DNA from: Reclinomonas americana ATCC 50394
Lineage: Eukaryota > Jakobida > Jakobea > Jakobida
Assembly (NCBI GenBank): GCA_048213135.1
Contig: PS015015.1
Location: 187,007-251,006 of the forward strand
DNA length: 64,000 bases
Direction of reading: 5' to 3'
Made by a program: the position numbers and the translations under genes. Shown here piece after piece: positions 21,431-31,369 of the stretch (positions within the stretch are counted from its first letter, which is position 1; the number at the start of each line of letters is the position of its first letter). Below the pieces are notes generated by a model. It was not told the DNA's origin. It made no database searches and saw nothing but the letters and a program-made list of their open reading frames with translations.

Positions 21431-24400
21431 ATACACAGGAGAGAGTGTGTGTATGAGAGAGACAGAGAGTATTCTCTCTGGGGGTCGGATGATTGACCGC
21501 ATTTCCGCAGATCAAGACCTTTATCGAGCGCATCACGGACCTCAAGCGCTTCCAGTACGCCGAGGTGTGTGTGGCTCCTTGTCGCCGTACAACCGCCTCC
21601 TCTTCTCACTCCTCTGCCCGCAGGACTGTGTCAAGCTGTACTCGGAGGCCACGGCCACAGATTGGTCCGTGCGCGCCATCATTGTCGATCGCAAGCCGGT
21701 CGTGCAGACCGACTTGTATGAGACTCAGGTCGGCACTCGTGGTACTGGCGTTGCTCTCATCTGCCGCTTACTTTGTTTTCTTTCGCCGCAGCTGCTCCTC
21801 GAGCAAACCGACACCCACATGTCGCAGATGGTCAATCTGTTCATGAATGAGAAGCCGCAGCTGACACTGGATCACTACGTGGTGGTGCCGGAGGTGTGTG
21901 TGTGTGGCGTGAGATGCTCCAGCATTGTACACTCGCCTTGGCGATTCACTGTGCGGTGCTGTGCAGAGCGACGAGCTGTGCGACGGCTTGTCGAAGGACT
22001 ATGGTTGCATCTGCAACACTCTCGGCCACTGCCAGACCGGCACCATGAAGGCCGATCCGTGGACCCGGGCGGTCCGTCTTCTCGCGCACACTCGCTTGCT
22101 TGCTTGCGTCTTCAGCTGATGTCGTTGCTGGATGCAGGCCGTCGACTTCCAGTTCTTCGAGCTCGGTCGCAACCGCACTCTCAATCAAGTGCAGTGGATG
22201 CAGGTGCGTTCCAGTCTCTCTCGTGTCTGTCCCTGCTTGCTCATCGACTCACCGTCATCCTGTCATGGTATGCAGTCGCACAATGCCTACAACACACGGT
22301 TCGTCGCATGCGGAAACAAGGCGTCTGTTGTGTGGACGCTCTCTCATTCTTTCTTTCATCCCATTGCTCAGTGCCAACGGTTACGGTCTGGAGGACAACC
22401 TGTGGGGCGGCATCTTCTCGATCATTGCTCCAGGCGAGCAGATCATTGTCGCCAACCACGAGGTTTGTTCTGCTGTGTTCTTTGCAGAGCATGTTGTTGT
22501 CGATGCTCATCTCTCGCATGCTTCAGTTCTCGTTGACCGATCAGCTCAACGCCGGTGTGCGTGCGCTGGAGTTCGATCCGCACTGGTTCAACGGCAAGAT
22601 CCGCCTGTTGCGTTCCGGTTGTGGTCGACTCTGTTATAGCGGTTGTTTCTCACAAGATTGTGTTATCTTTCGGTTGCAGGTGCCACTCTGGTGTGTATGT
22701 TCTTCACGTCGCTCTGTTGCTGCTGCGGCGTCTGGTGCTTACTTGTAATACGTTCTCCACAGGTATTCCCGACATTGCATGGGTCGACAAGCTGGTGGCC
22801 GTGATCTCCAAGATCATCGGTCGCCCGATTGACTGGTGCACCACGGAAGTTGCGTGGGCTTCTCGTTCACTTTCCACGCCCATCAGTTGTCTCACTCCCA
22901 ATGCCCTGCGACGCAGTTGGTCTGTGGTCTGTGGGATCGCCCGTACGCTGATGGCATTGCCGAGGTGGCCGACTGGTTGAAGAAGCCCGAGAACCAGCAC
23001 GAGATCATCAACTTTTACTTTGAGAATCGTTGCGTCGACAGTGTCTCGTCGTGTGCAGTATGCTCACCACTGACATTTCCCTGTGTATGGTGATGCAGAC
23101 TACCGGTTCACATTTGGCAAGGTGCGGATGCAGTCATTTATCTTCCATCGCTCTCGCCGTCACTTACACCTCATCCCGCACAGAACGACCTGATCAACAA
23201 CCCCATCCGCGATCACTTGGGCGACCTGGTGTACACACCGGCCGATCGTGCCGCGCAGTTTGGCAACAACACCGAGTTGAGTTCCACTTTCATCAACGGA
23301 TGTTGCAGCATCTGATACCAACTCGTGCTCTCGCGCAGCAAGTGGCCGACGGTGCAGCAAATGATTGACATGGGCAAGCGTGTGGTGATTGGCACGAATG
23401 ACGACACCAACGGTGGCGTGTACGTGCACCAAAACTTCTGGACGGAGTGGGGCATTGATGACCTCGCCAAGGATCCGTTCCCACACTGCCTCGGCGCCAA
23501 TGAGACCATGTGGTCTCGTATCGTTGTGTCTCTTGCCTCGTAGTCATGCCTTTCTCCGGGAGTGTGTTCGCTGACTCGTAGCTGCTTCCGTTTTGCAGTA
23601 CGGCACTCACTTGTGCTACCCGGTAAGTAACAAGGAAGGGCAATGGAGCTGTGGCAACGAGTTGCTCACTCGCGCTGCCTTCTGATATGCAGCCCGTCGA
23701 GGAGTCCGGCTGCAAGCCCCCGTATCCCGAGTCCTTCTTCCCGGAGCGCGTTCCATGGGTTGCGTCTTGCTCTCTCTCTCTCTCTCNNNNNNNNNNNNNN
23801 NNNNNNTCTCTCTCTCTCTCTCTCTCCGCTCGTTTATGTGAGTCTGACATGAACCCATGCACACAGGCCACTGACTGCGGTGCGCTTGCTCGTCACCATC
23901 CCGGTTGACACGATCGTCGGTTGCTGAACCTTTCTCCTTTTCTCTTGTTGCAGGTATCACGTGGATTGGCTGGGATCGCACGTCGCCGGGTGTGTTCTTT
24001 TTCTCGCCAGCTTTCCTCTGAGTCCGTCTGCGTTTGCTAACCTGTCGAGTTGCGTTTCAGCGCTGACTGCGGGTGGCATTTGGAGCTGGGCGCCAGGAGA
24101 GCCCCGTCTCAGTTTCGTCAAGAGTGTGTGGCCTGTGCATTTCCACGATTCCATCCTCTCACTGCCCTCGTGCGCCTGTCGACAGCCAACGCCTGTGTGG
24201 TCATGGACTCGACGAGCCACTGGATCACTGCCCCGTGCTCCTCCCTCTCGACCCCCTACCGCGCCTGCCGCAACCTCCAGAACGACCTGCAGTGGACCGT
24301 CGGCAGTGGGTGAGTTCTCCACAAGAAGAAATCTGCTGCGGTCCTCTTTGCTAACTCGTTGCCCCTCGCAGTTCCTGCCCGTCTGGCTTTGTCTTCGACA

Positions 24401-24492
24401 CACCGGTCAGTGGCAAGCAGAACCACATTCTGTGGCTGTCGGCCTCCCAGTCGCAGCAGGCTGCCGGCATTCTGCTGCCGTGGCGCACCTGA
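21062..24492 (+). CDS. Secreted PLC-X-like phosphodiesterase, copy A
   Basis: ATG 21062 opens a signal peptide (MQSRTALAVALVVAALLAVL). About 150 residues of Cys-containing sequence follow, including YGCICNTLGHCQTG (about 22000). Next come blocks of the PI-PLC-like phosphodiesterase superfamily: the first active-site motif SHNAYNTR (about 22276), LEDNLWGGIFSII, and QFSLTDQLNAGVRALEFDPH (about 22525-22585), with the Glu/Asp pair expected to bind metal. A second His probably lies in a tiny exon reading CHS (about 22681). Later blocks are VVIGTNDDTNGGVYVH (about 23383) and a Trp/Cys-rich C-terminus (GITWIGWDRTSPG, GIWSWAPGEPRL, then HILWLSASQ) that looks lectin-like. The stop is at 24490-24492. 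About 20 short introns interrupt it, one holding a 20-N gap at 23787. The substrate is unknown; phosphoinositides or GPI are guesses from the fold. Confidence 0.8.
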
Positions 24493-24701
24493 AAGCTGAA
24501 TTCTCTGCCAAGTCGGAAGTGACGCATACGCCTGCGTTGTAACTTTTTCCTCTCTCTCTCTCTCTCCATCCCCACTGTTGTTGTTCGTTCCATCTATTCT
24601 CTCCCGCTATGCGCCACCCCGACAATCGTTTCCTGAGTTAATGATCATCATCACGCGAAGTGCTTTTGAGTTGTCCCGCACCACACCCTGAGTGAGACAG
24701 A

Positions 24702-27700
24702 ATGTCACGCGCACTGCTTGTGGGTGCCGTGGCGGCCGCCGCCTTGCTGGTGATGCTCGTCAGCTCATTCATGGCTGCGCCGGTCTCCGCCTCGATGGTG
24801 ATGAATGCGGCGAGCCGCACACCGCTGTCGACCAGCATTTTCGGATCGTGGGAAGAGTTCCTGGCCAAGCTAATTGAACACGCCGATGAGGTAGTTGGCA
24901 CACACACACACACAAGGATGTGCTCGAGCGATAGAGAGAGAGAGGGAGAGATCACAGGCTTTATGTGCGTGCATTCATCACAAGATCCATCCAGCATTGA
25001 TCCGCGATTGATCCCCCACGTGTCTCACTCTTGCCCTATTGACTCTCCTTTTATGACATCCACTCGACTCACGCGGTAGTTCTCCTCCCGACAGATCAAG
25101 TCGTTCATTGAGCGCATCACTGATCGCAAGCGCTTCCAGTACGCTGAGGTGATCTGAATAGATCCGTGTGTGTGGTGAGTTCGTGTGAGCTGACTCCGCG
25201 TGCTCAGGACTGTGTCAAGCTGTACTCGGAGGCCACGGCCACAGATTGGTCCGTGCGCGCCATCATCGTCGATCGCAAGCCGGTCGTGCAGACCGACTTG
25301 TATGAGACTCAGGTCGGCATTGGTGGTTGCAGGGTTGCTCTCATCGATCATCGATTGCTCACTTTGCTTCCTTCCACCGCAGCTGCTCCTCGAGCAAACC
25401 GCAACGCACATGTCACAGCTGGTCAACCTGTTCATGAAAGAGAAGCCGCAGTTGACGCTGGATCACTACATTGTCGTACCCGAGGTTTGCGAGTGAGACG
25501 CACTCCGCACTCGTGCAGCGCCATCTCAACCTCCTTGCGGGCAGAGCGATGAGCTGTGCGACGGGTTGTCTAAGGACTATGGTTGCATCTGCAACACTCT
25601 TGGTCACTGCCAGACTGGCACCATGAAGGCCGATCCGTGGATCCGAGCGGTCAGTATTCTCGCGCACACTCACGTGCTTGCTTGTGTCTTCAGCTGAAGT
25701 CGTTGCTGGGTGCAGGCTGTGGACTTCCAGTTCTTCGAGCTCGGCCGCAACCGCACTCTCAACCAAGTGCAGTGGATGCAGGTACGCTGCTTCAATGCGG
25801 TGGATGTGCATCTGGTGTTGTGACATTAACCGCGATGCATGTCACTTGCAGTCGCACAACGCCTACAACACGCGGTTTGTCGTGAGAGAAAGCCGCGTGC
25901 GTTCCACAAGACTCCACTCTTATTCTTCCTTTCGTCGTATCACGCAGTGCCAACGGGTACGGTCTGGAGGACAACCTGTGGGGTGGCATCTTCTCAATCA
26001 TTTCTCCGGGCGAGGACATTATCATTGCGAATCACGAGGTCTGCTCGTGTCGACTTGTCTCATCGCATGAACAGCAAAACTGACCAGAGTACTCGGCTGT
26101 GGCAGTTCTCGTTGACCGACCAGCTCAACGCCGGTGTGCGTGCGCTGGAGTTCGATCCGCACTGGTTCAACGGCAAGATCCGCTTGTTGCGTTCTGATGT
26201 TGTCTGCTGCCCCTCTGCTTTCGTGCTCTTACCGTTGCAGCTGTCCGTAGGTGCCACTCCGGTCCGTGAACATTCTTCTCATCGCAGGCTGTCCTCGAGT
26301 TATTGACACCCTTTGCAGGCATTCCCGATGTCAAGTGGGTCGACAAGCTGGTTGCGGTTCTCTCCAAAATCATCGGTCGCCCGATTGATTGGTGCACCAC
26401 CGAAGTTGTGTGAGCTTCTCGTTCACTTCTTGTTCCCGTCAATTGTCTCACCTCAACGCAGTTGGTGTGTGGTCTGTGGGATCGCCCGTACGCTGATGGC
26501 ATTGCCGAGGTGGCCGACTGGTTGAAGAAGCCCGAGAACCAGCACGAGATCATCAACTTTTACTTTGAGAATCGTTGCGTCGACAGTGTCTCGTCTTGTG
26601 CAGCATGCTCAACACTGACACTTCTCTGTGCATGGTGATGCAGACTACCGGTTCACGTTTGGCAAGGTGCGGATGCAGTCATATATCTCCCTTTTCTTTG
26701 CCGTCACTCACGCCTCCTTGTGCACAGAACGACCTGATCAACAACCCCATCCGCGATTACTTGGGCGACCTGGTGTACACACCGGCCGATCGTGCCGCGC
26801 AGTTTGGCAACAACACTGAGTTGCGTTCCACTTTCATCAATGGATGTTGCAGCATCTGATACCAACTCGTGCTCTCGTGCAGCAAGTGGCCGACGGTGCA
26901 GCAAATGATTGACATGGGCAAGCGTGTGGTGATTGGCACGAATGACGACACCAACGGTGGTGTGTACGTGCACCAGAACTTCTGGACCGAGTGGGGTGTC
27001 AACGCCCTGGCCAACAGCCCGTACCCCACGTGCCTCAACACCAATGAGACCATGTGGTCTCGTATCGTTGCGTCACCCCCCCCCCCAGCGCTTGTCCGTG
27101 TGCACTGCACTGCTTACACATCTTCCGCAATGCAGTTCGGCTCCTATTTGTGCTACCCGGTGCGTGCTAGCGCGATGTGCGACGACTCGTTTGTTGTTCG
27201 TGACTCACGTTGTTGTCGTGCAGCCGATTGAGGACTCTGGCTGCAAGGCGCCATATCCCGACTCGTTCTTCCCGGAGCGCGTGCCCTGGGTTGCGTCTCG
27301 CACTCCTGTTTCCACGATGTTGCTGCTGTTTCTCTTCTCATTCTTGTCATGTTCACAGGCCACGCAATGCGGTTTGTCTCCGTGTCCACCCTGCTGCTGA
27401 CTTGCGCCATCGCTCACCAATTTTTGTAGGCATCACTTGGATTGGGTGGGATCGCACATCGCCAGGTACCACTCTCGCGGGTGGGGCGAACGTAGCAGCT
27501 AATGGTGTCTTACTCTCTCGCTGTGCAGCACTAACGGCCGCCGGCATCTGGTCGTGGGCGCCAGGCGAGCCTCGTCTCTGTTGCGTGCAATTACCAGCTC
27601 ATTTTATCTGTATGTCGCCATGACCTCACTCGTCTCGCAAAGCCAACGCCTGTGTGGTCATGGACTCCACCAGTCGCTGGGTGACCATTCCATGTGCGTC

Positions 27701-27950
27701 GGCGCCGACCGACGTGGCCTGTCGCAACATCGATAACGATTTGGATTGGGTCGTGAGCAGTCGGTGAGCCGCGAGAGGACGCTGACTCACAGTTTCCTGC
27801 GCCCTCACGCCCCGTTCATGGTACAGATCGTGCCCCGCCGGCTACGTATTCGACACGCCGGTCAGCGGCAAGCACAATCACGCACTGTGGTTGGCCGCCA
27901 CCACCTCGCAAAAGGCCACCGGGATCCTGCTGGCCTGGCGCACCACCTGA
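24702..27950 (+). CDS. Secreted PLC-X-like phosphodiesterase, copy B
   Basis: Tandem paralogue of copy A. The signal peptide is MSRALLVGAVAAAALLVML, from ATG 24702. Its exons parallel copy A: IKSFIERITDRKRFQYAE, DCVKLYSEATATDWSVRAII, LCDGLSKDYGCICNTLGHC, SHNAYNTR (about 25855), GLEDNLWGGIFSIISPGED, QFSLTDQLNAGVRALEFDPH (about 26105), VVIGTNDDTNGGVYVH (about 26925) and the Trp/Cys-rich end (GIWSWAPGEPRL). The stop is at 27948-27950. The putative active-site His in SHN and the Glu/Asp of LEFD are kept, so both copies look functional. Some exons differ by clusters of substitutions: WGVNALANSPYPTC replaces WGIDDLAKDPFPHC. Intron lengths differ from copy A in the 5' half. The donor after NGKIRLL is not a clear GT in either copy (possibly GC-AG), so that junction is uncertain. 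Confidence 0.8.
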
Positions 27951-28128
27951 AGTTGGCTCTTCTTGCTTCCGTTTCCTTGTATACTTTGAGTAGCGCTCGC
28001 CAGTAGCCTGGCGCAGCTTCCCTTAATTGTCGTTGTCAGTAAACGCCGACGTCGTCACATCTGATGCATGCATGCATGTCTCGTCGTGTCCCATGAACTC
28101 CTTCCTTTCCGTCCTGCCTGTCTGCGCG

Positions 28129-28792
28129 ATGCTGTTCCTTCGTCGTGCACTGCCTCTCCTGTGTGCGCCAGTCGCACGCATGCCGCTCTTGCTCTGCAGA
28201 CCAGTGCCGACAATGCAACATCACTGCAGGTTCACTCGCACTCTCTTGCTCTCTCTTTCCTTCGCCCTCTCACTCGTCATTGCAGCTTCTTCAGCAACAT
28301 CAGTGCGAGTGGCAGTGAGAATGTGTCGGAGGCCGTTTTCCAGGAGGCCGCCGACACCACCATGCAACACATTTTTGATGTGATGGATGTGGTGGGCGAG
28401 AAGTTGATCGACTTTGAGTTGGAGATGGCTGTTGCGTGGAATACTTTGGCGTTCCCCGGCCGGAGATACAGTGGCTGACACCCGTACGGGGCACAGATGG
28501 GAGTGTTGACCATGTCAGTTGGGCGAATCGGCACGTTTGTGATCAACAAGCAGAATCCCACGCGACAACTCTGGCTCTCGTCGCCCATCAGGTCTCTCTC
28601 TTTCTCTGTCCCCTCCCGTCTCCCCTTATTCTGACTGACTGGCGATGCCTCAGTGGTCCGTGGCACTACGGCCTCGATGTGGCAACGCAGCAGTGGCTGT
28701 GTACGCGTGACCAGCACAATCTCATTGAACGGCTACAACAGGAGCTCTCTGACGCTTGTCGCGTTCCGGTGCAACTGGCTGAGGAGCAATGA
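28129..28792 (+). CDS. FXN: Frataxin (mitochondrial iron-sulfur assembly factor)
   Basis: Accelerates the cysteine desulfurase (NFS1-ISCU) step of Fe-S cluster assembly in the mitochondrial matrix. ATG 28129 gives a basic, hydrophobic, acid-free leader (MLFLRRALPLLCAPVAR) that fits a mitochondrial targeting sequence. Exon 1 splices in phase 2 to SFFSNISASGSENVSEAVFQ. Helix 1 carries the acidic ridge (EAADTTMQHIFDVMDVVGEK). The beta-sheet has GVLTMSVGRIGTFVINKQNP and QLWLSSPISGPWHY, the family's most conserved surface, and the C-terminus ends QLAEEQ at 28792. Three introns are inferable. The gene converges on GOSR2 with only 29 bp between stop codons. Confidence 0.95.
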
Positions 28793-28821
28793 AGCAGTGG
28801 CATAGACGGTGCACTCCCATT

Positions 28822-29909
28822 TTACATGCGTTTCCACCAGAAGACCACCAGCAACAGCAGCGTCACCAGCGCCATGGCGATGTACACAATCCACCGTTCC
28901 AAGAACTGCTGCCGGTCAATCAAGCGCAACAATTGCGTGGATATGCCGAGCGAGTTGAACATGTCGAGCACCTTGCGATAGGCCCCCTGCTCGACACGGT
29001 GATCAGGATCGCATCGTGCTGCTGTCTTTCCAACCCCCACATCCACCCACCTTCAGCCTGTCGCCCTGCCTCTGCAAGTCGGTGAGCACATCGGCACCGG
29101 TATCGTGGATCTCACTCATCAGCTGCCTCGATCGTCGCAACGACCCTTGCTCGTGCGTCAGCTCGTCGATGCGCACCGACGTCTGCACCACAAGTGAGTC
29201 ACCAGCCGCCGAGAGAGACGAAGAAAGCAAGCTCGCACCTCTGCCCGCATGACCTCAATCTCTCGCCTCTCGTCGTCGCGGCGCTTCAGGCGCAACGCGA
29301 AGCGATTCATCGAGTCTGTCAGCTCCCGCGCTTCTTGCGTGAGATTGCGAATGAGACTGCATGCAGACCACAAGTCAGTCTCGCCACAACACACTCGCAG
29401 TATGCATACACACAGACCCATTCCACTTGGCGGCGGCCGACACCGACTCACGACGCGCCATCGCCTTCATATTCTCAATGCCGCGCGTGGCCGCGTCCAG
29501 CTTCTGTCTCAACAGCGCAGTCGACGACGGGAGCGATGACTACGAGAGACCACAGTGAGTGAGCGCGTGGGTGGCGTGAAGAGGGGGCGAGCCACACCGA
29601 TGAGCCACCAGCTGCCCACTCGACCACATGTCCATCTGCGTCGACAGTTGCAGCTGCTGCAGCTGCTGCCTGTGACGATGCGTGTGACTCGTCGCCGTTG
29701 CGTGTGCTCTCCTCTCCGTGCCTCTCCAGCTCGGTCAGGCGGCGTTGCACTTCAGCGAGTGCGCGCTTCACGTCTTGGTACCTGATCGATGCAGATGATG
29801 AGAGAAGTCGTTACAGCGTCGTGTGCGCATGTGCGCTCTCACACACTCTATGTGTGTGTGTGTGTGTGTAGCACACATGTGCGCGCAACTGGATGTCAAG
29901 AGCACTCAT
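28822..29909 (-). CDS. GOSR2: Golgi SNARE GOSR2/membrin (Bos1)
   Basis: Qb-SNARE for ER-to-Golgi and intra-Golgi fusion. Exon 1 at 29909 (MSALDIQ) splices in phase 2 to YQDVKRALAEVQRRLTELE. The middle has LIRNLTQEARELTDSMNRFA-like helices. The SNARE motif runs through SEIHDTGADVLTDLQRQGDR and YRKVLDMFNSLGISTQLLRL, with the membrin-type end LIDRQQFLERW. A single C-terminal membrane anchor follows (IVYIAMALVTLLLLVVFWW) and the tail KRM. The Ala-rich insert (SSQAAAAAAATVDADG) is not typical of the family. The minus-strand start is chosen because the exon 1-2 join reproduces the family's N-terminal helix. Confidence 0.85.
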
Positions 29910-30072
29910 TTGTGCGTCGCCACTGTGCGTGCAACAAGAGCTTTCACTCAACACGTGGCTTGCAAGACTCGAGTAACGAAATGAACGAAATTGAGGAGAT
30001 GCAGGCATAAGGACTTCCACATTGTACACCATCGATTGTGTGACGCGCCGCGTGGCTGCGAGATGCCTCTAA

Positions 30073-31232
30073 CTAGTCGCGCGCTGCGCGCTTCAGCATC
30101 GACGCATTGGCCGGCGCCGGTCGAGCGGCGCCGCCCTTCTTGCCGGGCGCCGCCTTGGAGGGATCGTACGAGGGCTTCAACCACGACTTGATCGGCACGT
30201 ATCCACGCTTCCACATGTCTTGCAGCTGCGCGCGCAAGAAAGAGCGAGACTATACGTGAGCAAGCTCGTTGTTGTGCATGCATGCATGCATGTTGGTGTG
30301 TCGAACCTGCTTCTTCAGCGTCAATGCAAGCAGGATGAGGAAGTACAGCAGCAAGACGGGCCAGTACACCGGCACATCGGTGAGGTACGTCATTGTGGCC
30401 AGCAGTGCCAGTGCCGTCGACACAGCAATGTTTTGCCTGCCACGTCGTCAGCGGGCTACAAGAGCGAAACGAAACGAGACAACAAACGATGCACGCACCA
30501 CAACTTGAACTCGGGGAGCTGTGGCGCGCGCGCGTAAACAGGTGTCAGCGTGTGAGGACCCAAGAGAGCGAGAGAGCGATGGGCGACGCGCACACCTGTC
30601 CAATGAATGGCCTGTACTCCTCATCGTTGGTCATTGGGAGCGTCGGACCCTCGTCGGAATCATCCAGTGGTGTCACGAAGCCAATGAGTGCGTTGAGGAT
30701 GTAGATTCCTGCGTCGATCAAGTCGATCAGCACAAACACCACACCTTACACACCGACACACACAGCACATCACACACCAAGCGCGTACGACACAATGTAC
30801 CAGCCAGAAGCCACCTGTCGATTGCACGTATTGATGAGCTTATTTCCTCTCTGTGTGTGTTGACTGTATGTGCGTGTGTGTGTGGACGCACCCACACACG
30901 AATGATGTAGAGCAGCACGAGAGTGCCGGCGACTGCCCATCGCTTGCCCACATGCGGGTTCAATCGATCAAGCAGAATCTGCGCCTTAATCTTGAACGAT
31001 CGCTTTAGCCTCTCCTGCAAGACGCACACACACACACAAAGAGAGCGCATGGGAAGGATGAAGAACGTGAGAAAAAACATGCATTTTGACGTGCGCGACT
31101 CTTTTTTTTTATGTTGCACATGTTCGACACACATAAACACACACATGCGCGCAGAAAACGGCAAGATAGAAACGCAACAAGCAGAGGCAGTGCCTCGCTC
31201 TTCTCCTCGCCGCCTTGAATGCTGAAGCTCAT
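30073..31232 (-). CDS. RER1: RER1, Golgi-to-ER retrieval receptor
   Basis: Four-span membrane protein that returns escaped ER membrane proteins and unassembled subunits from the cis-Golgi via COPI. The start at 31232 gives MSFSIQGGEEKSEALPLL. Next come LKRSFKIKAQILLDRLNPHV, KRWAVAGTLVLLYIIRVW (membrane), LIDAGIYILNALIGFVTPL, the hallmark DDSDEGPTLPMTNDEEYRPF, LPEFKLW, ALALLATMTYLTDVPVYWPV (membrane) and LLLYFLILLALTLKKQL. It ends MWKRGYVPIKSWLKPSYD and a basic tail to the stop at 30073. Every family block is present. COPB1, which makes its transport coat, is also in this window but not adjacent. Confidence 0.95.
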
Positions 31233-31369
31233 CGAGGCACAGTGCGTGCGTGTGCGTGTGTGAGAGTGATGAACGAAATTGCGGCGCGAGTTCTCCCGCG
31301 CTTTTACACTCTCACTCGCATTGTGTCGTGTGTCGTGTGTGCGGAGTGTGCGGAGTGTGTGTGTGCAAC
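31233..31369. promoter_or_regulatory. Divergent promoter region of RER1 and C2CD5
   Basis: 137 bp between start codons, GTGTG-rich, with no recognisable core element. Both promoters must lie here or overlap the 5' ends of the genes. Confidence 0.35.

Larger units (their letters stand above)
21062..27950 (+). repeat. Tandem duplication of the PLC-X-like gene
   Basis: Copies at 21062-24492 and 24702-27950 share exon order and nearly all intron positions, separated by 209 bp. Coding identity is extremely high in the middle: the exon at about 21625-21727 and its counterpart at about 25209-25311 differ at one visible base. Identity is low in the signal peptide, the extreme C-terminus and many introns. 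Several central introns are also almost identical. Confidence 0.85.
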
